Positions 22,798 through 32,563 of a DNA stretch of 64,000 bases are shown piece by piece (within the stretch, counting starts at the first letter, position 1; every line of letters begins with the position of its first letter). Both the position numbers and the translations under genes were made by a program. Source of the DNA: Purpureocillium takamizusanense (lineage: Eukaryota > Ascomycota > Sordariomycetes > Hypocreales > Ophiocordycipitaceae); the NCBI RefSeq assembly GCF_022605165.1, contig NC_063071.1:2356001-2420000 (forward strand). The letters run 5' to 3'. A model generated the notes under the pieces. That model was given only the letters and a program-made list of their open reading frames with translations, was not told the DNA's origin and ran no database searches.

Positions 22798-23348
22798 TTC
22801 AATCCGTTCGTTCCCAACATTGCGGCCGGGCAGACGTTATGCAGCCTCTTTAGTACTTCACGAATGACTTGACTCCGTGCGCTACCGCGTCATTGCCGCC
22901 CGGAATTAGCAAACTCGTCCAGTGAAGTCACAGACATACAGAGCAAACCCTCTCGGGGCTGATGCACCTTTGTGCGGTGAGCCATCGTTGCGTTGTTTCC
23001 AGTCGATGTTGTAGTTCAGGCTCACCAGCTCTACTTCTGCACTGACGCGGAGCTTATCGTTGACGACCCAGTCACGTCGCTCACGCAGGATCTGAGGGTA
23101 GTTCCAAGGCAAACACTTATTTCACGCTGGCATTGAAAACTTCTCGCGGAGAGTGTTTGCGCGGATGATTTTACGAACGAAGCCGTTCTGCTGTTAGGAT
23201 AAGCGCTTTTGTCGGCATTGTTTCCTGCTTTCTCGCCCGACCGACTGCTTGTAAACCGGGACAAGAGACCTCTGAAGACAACATCTACTACATTAACCCT
23301 GGAAAAGGCTCGTCTTTTTGGGGCCGATTTGCCAAGCCAACTTTCATC

Positions 23349-24524
23349 ATGCAGATATCACGCTGGGTACCCACCGTCAGTGTAGGACCGCCAGCGACCC
23401 GCGATGGATCTGCTGCTACCCCGGGTACCGATACCTGTGGCTGGATATCTGGGAACAGAGGTTGTATAGAGCGGGCCCTCGACAGGCGTGATCCCCCGAG
23501 ATAAGCCACATGCCTGACTGTTTGGATATATGAAAAAGCTAACGGGAGGAGAGCAACAACGACAGAGTACCCGCTTACGTGCTATCCCGGGCAGGCATGT
23601 GGCATCGACTGGTCCAACAGCATCATGGGGTGCTGCCGGAGCCTGAACGATGGCACGTGTCCGGTCTCGACGAGATGCCTCGACGTTCACGACCCGCAGC
23701 TGGACGGCGTGACGACCAACCTGGACATGAGCTGGCAAGTCCCGTCTCCTCCTCCTCCTCCTCCTTGGCGAATGAAGGAGGCGTCGTTTCTTTGTTCTCT
23801 TGCGCATTTCTCGTTTCCCACTTACGGGGATATACCGTGGGAGACTGACTGGCTGGCTGGCTGGCTTGCTGACCATTGGACCCCCTTTCCCGCAGCTCCG
23901 GTGACATTATCCCCTACTGCAAGACGAACATCATGGCAGGCGATCCGTCGCTGGGGGGATTCTCGCTCTTCATCTGTGCCGCGGACAAGGTCACGCAGAC
24001 GATCCTACGATATACAACAACGGATCCTCAGCCAACAACGAGTAGCAGCAGCACGAGCAGTAGTAGTAGTAGCAGCAGCGTCGCCGCCACAAGCTCTTCC
24101 CGCAGTACTTCCCATCATTCGAAGCAGTCTTCCGCGTCGTCATCGTCGTCACTCACAACTCCAACGAGAACCCCAGACGTTACCGCCACGCCGCGGACCA
24201 GCAGCGCTCAAGATACCACCATGACTCCTGCGCCGCCGCAGCAGGCGCCAGTTCCAGCATGGGGCATCGCAGGGACCGTTCTTGGCAGTCTCGGTCAGTC
24301 AAGGTCCCTTTGGGTGAAAGTGTTGATGATAGTGGCTAGAGGCCCTCGAGATGCCACAAGATTCTGACAATTATCGCTTTATTTTGACAGGAGCTTTGAC
24401 GCTGCTAATTACAAGCTACTTGATGTACCGCAGGTGGAGCAAACGCTCCAAGGTTAAGATACAGCCTCATCAACAAGCCACGGAGCCGCTCCGCCTGGAA
24501 GAGCACCGTTGTGTACACGTGTGA
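23349..24524 (+). CDS. Cysteine-rich ectodomain, Ser/Thr stalk, single-TM membrane protein
   Basis: Proposed exons are 23349-23460, 23566-23734, 23896-24293 and 24391-24524, giving about 270 residues, though the true 5' end is uncertain. In order: a Cys-rich part (DTCGWISGNR, CYPGQACGIDWS, GCCRS, IPYCKTN, FICAAD), a long Ser/Thr-rich stalk likely O-glycosylated, one TM helix formed across intron 3 (WGIAGTVLGSLGALTLLIT), and a basic cytoplasmic tail (YRRWSKRSK). This layout is common in fungal cell-surface and wall-sensor-like proteins. Intron 1 has a perfect GCTAAC branch point but a weak GTTGTA donor. Intron 2 uses a GC donor (GCAAGT), which restores frame and creates a Cys. No signal peptide is visible from this Met; an open frame without ATG extends about 180 bases upstream with a hydrophobic run, so an earlier exon probably supplies the leader. 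Confidence 0.6.
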
Positions 24525-24778
24525 ACACAAGCATGAAGGATCGTGGGGCATGGGGGTAGAGAATAGACATGGTGGGAGAGAAAGAGGGTCGGACTTGCTT
24601 GCGGCACAGAAGGGGCGGATCATTGACATGCTGCTATTCGCATCATCTGTATATGCCAAAGGGAGTCAGTCATGGATGAATCCCACGAAATGTAGACCTA
24701 GCCAGCAGCGTGGCGTAATTTCTAGACCAGGCAATCCAACAAGGAGCGCTAAGAAGGAAAACAAAATAACCAGCGAGG

Positions 24779-26065
24779 CTACAGACGGCTTCTGACATGC
24801 GCCGACGAGTCCACGGGGTTCTTGGCAGGGATAAGGTGGTCTACGGCGAGCGTGTTCAGATATTCGGGGTGAAGCTGTTCCAGACTCGTGACTCCACACA
24901 ACTTCATCGTCGTCTCCAGCTCGTCTCTCAGGACTTCCTACAGGTTAGCTCAGGTAGCGGTGGCCGGGTTGCGACCTGGTACGGAAACGTGGAAGGCGAG
25001 CGTACGTTCAATGTACTTGAGGACCCCTGCGTAGCCATAGTTGACGGCGAACAGCGGGCCCCGCCCGATGCCGACGGCCTTGGCGCCCAGACAAAGCGCC
25101 TTGAATATGTCGGTGCCGCGCCTGATGCCGCCGTCTATGTACACATCCAGGCGGTCGAAGATCTCGGGACAGTTCTTGCGGAGCTCTAGCAGGATCAGTA
25201 TGGTGGCGGGCACGGTGTCGAGGCTGCGGCCGCCGTGGTTGGAGACCACGATGCCGTCGACGCCAGCCTCCATGGCCAGGACGGCGTCTTCGCTGGTCTG
25301 GATGCCCTTCAGGACGATGGGCATGTCTGGGGCGCAGCTGCGCAGCCACGGGATGTCGGCCCAGCAGAGGGACGAGTCGATGAACGCGCCCATGGTGCGG
25401 CCGATGGAGCTGCCCTTGGCGTCGTGGGCGGCGGCCGTGCCGGACAGGGGCGAGATGATGGGGGCGTCGGCGGGGACGCGCTCGTCGGCCTCCCGCTTTC
25501 CAGGGACGGCGGCGTCGATGGTGACAAAGAGGGCCTTGGCGCCGGCGGCGCGGGCGTCCCGGATCAACCTGCGCGTGTTGGCGCGGTTCTTATCGACGTA
25601 GAGCTGGAAAAAGACGGGGGTGTCGTGGGGCGTGTCGACGGGGTGGGCGTCGACGGCGGCCACGATGTCCGCGAGAGGATAGCTGGCGCTCGTGGAGACG
25701 CACTGAGCGATGCCCGAGGCCTTGCAGGCGGTGCCGATGGCCTTTTCAGCGTCCGGGTGGACGAGAGACGCCATGGCGGCAGGGCTGCAAAAGAGCGGCA
25801 TGCGCAGGGGGCGGCCGAGCATGGATGCGGACAGGTCGACGGACGAAGCATCGCGCAGGGTGCGTGGGCGGAGGGCGATATCGGCGAAGGCGGAGGTGTT
25901 GCGGCGCTTGGTGTTGAGATCGGTGGCGGCAGAGGAGATGAAGGCCCAGGCTTTGGGGGTGAGGGAGCGGGAGGCGGCGTCCTCAAAGTCGTGCGTGGAT
26001 ATGAGCGATGCGAGGGGCGGTTTGGCGTGAGAGGTCGGCACCGGAGGCCGTGATCCGGCCGCCAT
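24779..26065 (-). CDS. FMN-dependent alpha-hydroxy acid dehydrogenase/oxidase
   Basis: This family oxidises (S)-2-hydroxy acids such as L-lactate or glycolate to 2-oxo acids using FMN. Exons on the minus strand are 26065-25006 and 24933-24779, giving 404 residues. The join gives KYIE|LLRDELETTMKLCGV, choosing the AGGAAG acceptor that keeps frame. The beta/alpha barrel shows FCSPAAMASLVHPDAE, VFFQLYVDKNR with the active-site Tyr, the Lys in VLKGIQ, the catalytic His in SNHGGR, and FMN-phosphate-binding DGGIRRGTDIFKALCLGA. The expected active-site residues look present. There is no N-terminal cytochrome b5 domain and no clear mitochondrial presequence, so it is not a standard flavocytochrome b2; a cytosolic or peroxisomal oxidase is possible, although the end (RSRL) is only a weak PTS1-like tripeptide. 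Base composition is very GC-rich. Confidence 0.92.
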
Positions 26066-26780
26066 CGCGGCAAGAGTTCTCCAAGAAATGAGGGGGGCGG
26101 TGACAATGGTGTCGGTGGTTGCGATGCTGTCTGGTCGGAGATGTTGTTCTGGTGCTGAGGTCAGTCAAATGCCTTGGTGTATGATAATGGAGCGAGATGA
26201 TGTACGCGCAAGGGAGCTCGGAATCGGAACGGAAGTGGCTCGGTTTCGGACAGCCTGCGCGGGGGAGCAAGGTGTTGATTGCAGTGATGATTGTACTTTC
26301 GTATGCGGGCATGTATGTAAGTCGTCCGTCGGCAACTGAGCCGCCTGGGTCTGGGGAGAAGGCGGAGGTGCCCCGCCATATGCAGTGCAAGTGTGGGTGG
26401 GGTTTATAAAACTAGCCTAATAAGTGATACACCCACTCGGCGAGCATTGGACCGAAAGCACATTGTATGCTGTACGTTGTGTATCATCAACCCCACGGCG
26501 GCCGATGCCGGTGCCACATGCTCGCCTCTCTCTCTCAGTGTGTGTCCCATTGGCCTGTCTGCCTGCCCGCGACGTTACCGGAGGGAAAGATGGATGATGG
26601 ACATGGCATGGAAAGTCGTTTCCTGAACGATGGATGGTTGGTGATGACCCCTATTGCACGGCGCAACAACCGGAGCTGCGATGCAGCCAGGCGTAATGAA
26701 AACGAAGCATCTCTGCGCTGCGCCTGTCTCAGCTAGGTGGTCAAAAACAAGAAAGGGTAGCTGTCTAAGAGGTCGTGCCC
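26066..26780. other. Intergenic upstream of the FMN dehydrogenase
   Basis: 715 bases between a promoter (right of 26065) and the DUF4202 stop codon. Nothing coding is recognised. Confidence 0.5.
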
Positions 26781-27527
26781 CTACGCAGCGTCCTGCGGCT
26801 GCAGCGCGCGTCCGATGAGCAGCTTGGCCCTCTCGCTCAACTCCATGCCCAGCGCCAGCGCCCTGCCGGGCTCGCTCATCTTGGCCCACGTCTTGCGCAG
26901 GATTCCCACCATCTTGTCCTCGTCCATGTCCGCCTTGGCCTCGAAGTCGTCAAACTGGTCGTCGAGGAAGACGAGGCACGCCACGTCCTCGAGCGCCTGC
27001 GTCTCCGGGTCCGTCGCCAGCGACTCCTTGCGCACCAGCGCCGCGACGCGCGCGCGGGCCTCCTCGGGCAGCGGCGGCGAGATGGACGCCGACGCCAGCA
27101 GCGAGGCCACCTGCGAGGCGGCCTGCGTCTTCTGCTTGGCCCGCCAGGTGAGGTATCCGGGGCGCGTCATGGGGAAGGCGGATCGGGGGAGCTCCCATCT
27201 GCGGATGAAAACAAAAGAGACTAGGTGAGCTTTTGCAAGTTTGGGGACTCCATGCCGCATGTATGTAGGTAGGTAGGTATGTAGGTAGTTATAAGTTGGT
27301 TACCTCTTAAAGTGCTGCGCGCGGCAGGCGAGCTGCAGCTCGGGCGAGGCCGCAGGGCAACGCGCCTCGAGCCACCTCGTCATCTTGCGCGCATAGTGCA
27401 GCTCGTAGGGAAGCGTCTTGGGTCCCTGGGGTCCGTCAATCTTGTTGGGGTCTTGGCTGTGCGCCTCGTCGATGAGGACCAGGCCCTGCGCGAACCCAGG
27501 CGGGAGCGACGGAAGCCGAGAAGCCAT
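26781..27527 (-). CDS. DUF4202 family protein
   Basis: Exons on the minus strand are 27527-27304 and 27198-26781, giving 213 residues. The join gives RAQHFKR|WELPRSAFPMTRPGYL. Family hallmarks visible are LIDEAHSQDPN near the start, LPYELHYARKMTRWLE, CRAQHFKRWELPR, GYLTWRAKQK, LVRKE, and LEDVACLVFLDDQFDDFEAK with LRKTWAKMS near the end. Conserved His/Asp/Glu positions suggest a helical, perhaps metal-binding enzyme, but no reaction is established to my knowledge. The first in-frame ATG (MASRLPSLPPGF) is used; upstream sequence has only non-ATG codons. It is very GC-rich. The family also occurs in bacteria, so its distribution may involve transfer. Confidence 0.88.
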
Positions 27528-28363
27528 GGCTGCGAAGAGGGTGCTGTTCCCGATGGGCGTCGGAGACCCGAGAAGGGGGCCCCAGTGGTAGGTCAATTGC
27601 GATCAATGGGGGTGGTTTTCGACCTGGCAGACAAAGGCTTGATTGATGGGATCAAGACCTGAGGCAGTTTCTCACTCATGAGTGAGTTTAGCAGCGCGTG
27701 GGATTGATTACCAGTGACGGCAGACATTGTTCAAGGCGGCTGACGTCGAGAGTTCCGTTCAGCACGCGAAAGATGAGTCAGCGCAATGGACAGCAGCGCC
27801 ATTGGACAATGCAAGAATGCCTTGGTGTGCACTGCAATCAACAACGCTCACATCGACAACGTCAACCAACCGCCAACCTTGATCATGATGCCCTCGTGCT
27901 TTCATCACTCCGATGTACACCACTCACCCACCCATCAACAAAAGACGCCCCTTGTCTTCTCGTTACATTAGCTGTCGAACCATTAAATCATAGTCATATG
28001 CTTGCCTCCCGAGTCCGTCCCGTTTGTTCCCCTCCAGTAGCAGCAAGTGAAAAGAAGCCCGCCATCCCGACTTTGCCGTTGCTCACCCCGTGATTCATTC
28101 ATTCGTTCGTTCATGAAGCAGGCTCCTAGAGGCACCAGAGACGTCGGTCACTTCCAAACCGCGTCGCCATGGATCGCGTACCTTGTGTTATGATTGTTCA
28201 GGCCAACAAGGCTCCCCCTCGTTGCCGCGCAGCAAACGCAGCTCCCCCGTCGACCGCCACTCCGCCCGCCCGCCCGCCCGCCCGCCAGCTGCGAGCTCGT
28301 GTTCAGTCGACCTGGCGAGCAGCTGGCAGCCTGACTCACGCGGGCTCTGCCAAGGCTGAACAG

Positions 28364-28394
28364 ACCTACCTACCTACCTACCTACCTACCTACC
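28364..28394 (+). repeat. TACC tetranucleotide microsatellite
   Basis: About seven and a half tandem TACC units upstream of the Myb-like gene. Confidence 0.92.
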
Positions 28395-28520
28395 CAGCCA
28401 GCAGCCCGGGCGGCCTGTTATGGCCTGAGCGTGTTCGTTCATCCGAGCCTGTGCTCCAACTGCCTGCCTACATCTTCCGCCTCTGCACACCCGGGCTGTC
28501 CACGCTCGTCTTCCCTTTCA

Positions 28521-28542
28521 CAACAACAACAACAACAACAAC
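28521..28542 (+). repeat. CAA trinucleotide microsatellite
   Basis: About seven tandem CAA units in the likely 5' leader of the Myb-like gene. Confidence 0.9.
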
Positions 28543-29013
28543 GTCCACCTCACAATCTTCTCCTCCCGCTGCCCCAACTCAACCCAACCCCAACACAACA
28601 AACCGCTGCCAAGTGCGACACCAGCCTACGTCTTCCAAGCCAGCAAGTTGCAGATACCAATCTGCCTCTGCACGGTGGAAGCGATACTGGTGGCTTCATC
28701 CATCTCTGCCTTCAATCAAAGCAAACAACGCGTCCAACAGGTCAGTCAGTGTCCCCCGTTTCCGTGCCATGGCTCTCTCCCACACTGACATTTGCCCAAC
28801 AGCCACGTCCCTGACAGAACGTTAATCACGTCGGGAAAGTCACTCTGCGCGTTTCGCCCTCGGAAGCCACGGTCCATTAACTGATTGTGATTTTTGCCTC
28901 ACTCAGGTGTCGGCATCCTAGCAGACACTACCAGACTCTTGTCGTCAAGGCTTTGCACGACGCGTTGAGCCATTCACCAACGCTGCCAGAAAGACGCGCG
29001 CCAAAAGGCAGAA

Positions 29014-30888
29014 ATGGCTCCTCAAGGTAGACGCAATGCCGACGGCGGCGATGAAGCCGACAAACTCCGTGTTTCCATGGGCAATCTACTACTTGGCGGA
29101 GACCCAATCGTGTCGGCCAACAAGAAGGACCAGCTCAAAGATGAGCCCGCGAAAACGCCTGCCACTGCTGACGTCGCCGGTGGTGAAACAGAGAAAATCA
29201 TTAAAGCTTCCATCGCTGCCAGCCAGCCAGAGGGAAACAAGGAAGCGAGCGCGTCTGCTGCAGTAGATGGTGGTGACGCCCCGGAGATTGCCAGCGAGGA
29301 CGCCAGCTCCTGCTCGCATGGTGGCTCGTCTGATGAGTGTTCAGACTGCAAGAAAAACTGCAGCGACTGCGGAGAAGCAGATGAAGGCAACGTTCAAGAG
29401 GATTCTACTTCTGCCAAGGACACCACCTCCGCTAACAATACCGACGATGCCCACGGCAAAGGCTCTTCCGTCGGTGCCGACGCCGACCAGTCCTCGTCTG
29501 GAGCCGCTTCGGCCAAGGACACCCCCTCCGTGAGTGAGAGCAACGCGGGAGAATCTTCAGACAAGGCCATGTCCGCGGGTGATGCGTCTGGCGAGCTGTC
29601 CGACAACGGATCGTCGGCCCACAACAGCTCCGGTCCCGAGAGCGGCGGCGGCGATGACCAAGACTCGTCTGGAAAGGGCGACGACGCTTCGACTGGTATT
29701 AGTACTCCTGGGGCCGACTCTTCCAATGAAGGCGCCTCTGACCAAGGCAACGACGAAGCTACGTCCAAGGAAAACGACGACGACGACAGCAAGGAGGACA
29801 GCGGAACTGGTCCCGCCTCCGAGTCGGGATGGTCCATCTCGGAAGATCACCTGCTTCGCGGCATGAAGGAGGCCGGCGATGTTACTTGGGCCGAGATCGG
29901 AAAGGCTCTGAACCGCGGAAAGAACGAAGTCAAGGCACGTTGGAAGGTGATCCAGAAGGCCGATGCCGAAGGAAATGCGATGTCCGCTGACAAGAAGAGC
30001 TTTTCTGCCACTGGAAACCCACAATCGACTTCGGCTGCCAAGCCATCTGGCGTGGACAGGGAAGCCCGCAAGCCTGGAAAGGCCAACGACCCCCAAGCCA
30101 CGTCTTCGGAGGGAAATCAGGCCGATACCGAGTCTGCTTGTGAGGCCTCTGCTGCCGCCAAAGGCCCCGTGGGCAAGGACAAGGGCAAAGGCAAGGCGCC
30201 CGCGTCAGCCAGCGACCGCGTCGCCAAATGGCGCCAGAACAAGGACAAGAACGCAGCCGCGTCGGAGGACCAGGCCGTATCCAGCGAGCCTCACCACGAG
30301 GATGCTGAGGAAGAGGACTACGAGGAGGACGACGAGTACAACGCCGAGCCAGTCGTTCTCTCCGGCGAAGAGGCTTCCTCCGAAAGCTCCATCATCATCG
30401 ACGGTAAGGACGGCGACGAGGATAACGATGACGATGAAGACTATAATGCCACCTACTACGGCCACAAGACGCGCGGGGACGTGCGCTACCTGCACAACGA
30501 AATCTACCGCGAGCTCTACCCGGACATGGTGGACCTGAAGCCCGACGAGTGCTTCGGCGAGGAGGACTGCGCGGTCCTCGCTGCTATGGACAGCAAGTAC
30601 AAGCGATCGCGCTACCTCGAGATGCAGGCCAACTTCTACAACGTCACCGGCCGCCTCATCCCCCTGCACCTCATCCGTGACAAGATTGAGCGCGCCGAGA
30701 AGGAAGAGGCGGAGGAGGAGGCAGGCCGTGGCGGTCGCTCCGTCATGCCCAAGCCTGCCACGGGGGCGGCGAGTTCGTCGGCTGCTGAGCGTCACGACGA
30801 GGTCGAGAAATGGGTCGAGGGCCTCGAGGACGCGGCCGCTCCCGACGCGGCCGAAGCTAGTGGTCCTGATGGCGAGAACGCTCACTAG
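29014..30888 (+). CDS. Acidic Myb/SANT-like protein, probable chromatin or transcription factor
   Basis: A single exon of 624 residues. Residues 1-270 are low-complexity Ser/Asp/Glu/Gly. A Myb/SANT-like unit follows at about 270-320 (WSISEDHLLRGMKEAG, WAEIGKALNRGKNEVKARW) with Trp residues spaced as in one Myb repeat. After a Lys-rich linker (KGPVGKDKGKGKAPAS) comes an acidic belt (EDAEEEDYEEDDEYN, DEDNDDDEDYN). A second conserved block lies at about 485-560: RGDVRYLHNEIYRELYP, EDCAVLAAMDSKYKRSRYLEMQANFYNVTGR. That block recurs in Sordariomycete proteins I remember as uncharacterised. One Myb repeat can bind DNA or histone tails; which applies here cannot be told. Sequence near the start, MAPQGRRNADGG, has a usable context. 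The end is SGPDGENAH. Confidence 0.85.
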   Translation: MAPQGRRNADGGDEADKLRVSMGNLLLGGDPIVSANKKDQLKDEPAKTPATADVAGGETEKIIKASIAASQPEGNKEASASAAVDGGDAPEIASEDASSCSHGGSSDECSDCKKNCSDCGEADEGNVQEDSTSAKDTTSANNTDDAHGKGSSVGADADQSSSGAASAKDTPSVSESNAGESSDKAMSAGDASGELSDNGSSAHNSSGPESGGGDDQDSSGKGDDASTGISTPGADSSNEGASDQGNDEATSKENDDDDSKEDSGTGPASESGWSISEDHLLRGMKEAGDVTWAEIGKALNRGKNEVKARWKVIQKADAEGNAMSADKKSFSATGNPQSTSAAKPSGVDREARKPGKANDPQATSSEGNQADTESACEASAAAKGPVGKDKGKGKAPASASDRVAKWRQNKDKNAAASEDQAVSSEPHHEDAEEEDYEEDDEYNAEPVVLSGEEASSESSIIIDGKDGDEDNDDDEDYNATYYGHKTRGDVRYLHNEIYRELYPDMVDLKPDECFGEEDCAVLAAMDSKYKRSRYLEMQANFYNVTGRLIPLHLIRDKIERAEKEEAEEEAGRGGRSVMPKPATGAASSSAAERHDEVEKWVEGLEDAAAPDAAEASGPDGENAH

Positions 30889-32563
30889 GGTGTCCTTGTC
30901 TTCCTACGACCAGGAACTTCCTCCCTGTGTTTGTGGCCTCTTGCCAGCCTCTCCCGACCCCTCCATTGCTTCTGCGTCTGCCGGTTGCAACAGCTGACCA
31001 TGATACACGTCTGTGTATTCAGTGTACGCTTTCCTCTTCCCCCATATATCCGGGACATGCCTGTCCCTCGTTTTCGGTTCGGTTTTCTTTTCTCTTCAAT
31101 TTCTGTTTCCTTTTCCTTGTTTTTCCTTTCTTCATCTCTGGGCGGGACAGCACGATGCGTCATACCGGCCTGGGAATCGTCCTCTTCCAGGGACGGTCCC
31201 TCCCCCCCTCTCGCAGAGCCATCGTGGTTCCGTTCGCGCCTGTTCTGTCTTTTTCCTTCGTCTTCGTTTTCCTCATCGCCCCCAGACTAGTTTCTTGGGG
31301 CAGCTGGGGAAGGTGAACCGCGGCCGCCAACACGCCTCCAGGATTTCCCGCGAGCAAATGCAGTCTTCGGGTCGCCTCTCGTTCCGCTTCTGGGCTTCGA
31401 TCCAGGCTAATAATTCACACCCAAAAAAAAAACGGTACAAATGGGAGGGAGAAGAACAAGGCCTAATCTCCGTCACCAGACGAATCCTGCTTCGACTACC
31501 CAACCCGACAAAAAGCCCGCCAAAAAAACCATGGATGTGAAATTGAGAAAGGGCTCCCTTCTGGAGACAAGGTCTTGAACTATCTTGGTCTGGCAATTTT
31601 TTCTTCCTTCTTCGGGCGACGGGGAAGACGCCCAAAAAGCGGACCAGCAACGAGCGTGCTGCAGCGACAGAGGCGGATGAAAAGCCCCGGTGGTCTGAGA
31701 AGGCGGAAGATTTTTTCTTTTTGGCGGCAGGGCATGCTGCCATCATTTGGTAGTATGACCGGATGTGCCCTGCGTGGTGACAACAGGGTCTGGATGGTGG
31801 TGTTGAAGCTTGGACTTCTCATGTGTTGTGTGTCCGCGGCTCAAGTACGCATGGGCAAGCGAAAACCGCACATCAAGAGAGGTCCATCCAACGTCAACTG
31901 GGGGAAAACAGAACCGAAAAGAAACCAGGAACAGGGAAATGCTAGTTTCATGGGCGCACGGCCATTTGGCGGCGGCCCATGAGCATACTGCGTGACCGCT
32001 GTTTCTGCTGTGTGGATAGGCGTTGCCAAAAAAAGTATCAGAGGACTAGGTAGAAAACTTCTCTTTATTGAGAAACCCGTCCACACTCCTGTGAGCAAGT
32101 CCATGTAGTACTTGTCCCAACTTCAAAGGCCCCTCTCTCCGGAGTGTGAACCGGAGCAATTGTTTTGAGTATGGTGTTATACATCCGAGCAATCCAAGGT
32201 CGTTGGCAGATGTCGCCCATCGTTCCCAAACTGGGTAGTATATGTCCAATACACAAGTGATTGGCCGTCCTCAAAGTTACCAAACCACCACGATAGATAG
32301 AGCAGACATGGTAGCGCCTGTAAGATGCAGCCGAATCCCAGAGTCCCAGAATCGAAAGAAAGGAGAAAACCCAAAAGAAAGAAACGCCTCAGCTCCAATG
32401 GTCTCGGGGGCTGCTCCAGGAACACCACGCAATAATGCCGGTGCAAATGCCATGCCAAGTCAAAATCACCAGATATCGCTATGCACCATGTTGGGCTCGA
32501 ACGCACAGGTACAGTAGCTCCACAGCAAAGCAAAATGTACAGGTAATGCTGGCGCCCACCGCC
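30889..32563. other. Convergent spacer between the Myb-like and 14-3-3-like genes
   Basis: 1675 bases; T/C-rich 3' flank of the Myb-like gene (30900-31300), an A run (31423-31432), and overlapping open frames without family resemblance. No gene supported. Confidence 0.5.

Larger units (their letters stand above)
16936..23348. other. 6.4-kb gene-poor region
   Basis: Only overlapping low-complexity open frames are present on both strands, none resembling a known family or showing a convincing exon chain. It holds simple repeats (GCGCA repeats 19081-19100, GTT repeats 22312-22338), two poly-G runs (19252-19261, 22785-22797) and scattered GGTACCTA-type words (about 19315-19345, 20040-20145, 20783-20815). 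No transposase or reverse-transcriptase motif is visible. It may contain non-coding transcripts or fast-evolving small genes that I cannot see. Confidence 0.5.
27528..29013. promoter_or_regulatory. Divergent intergenic region DUF4202 / Myb-like gene
   Basis: 1486 bases with a TACC microsatellite (28364-28394), an AAC microsatellite (28521-28542), CCCG-rich runs (28260-28285) and ATTC/GTTC repeats near 28090. The right half probably forms promoter and 5' leader of the Myb-like gene. Open frames here follow the repeats and are not taken as genes. Confidence 0.5.

Noticed and set aside
25235..26053. 272-codon Gly/Val/Asp-rich frame opposite the FMN dehydrogenase
   Set aside because: Low-complexity shadow caused by the very GC-rich third positions of the real gene.
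30205..30885. 226-codon hydrophobic-looking frame opposite the Myb-like gene
   Set aside because: Complement of Asp/Glu/Lys codons reads as Val/Leu; it is an antisense shadow.
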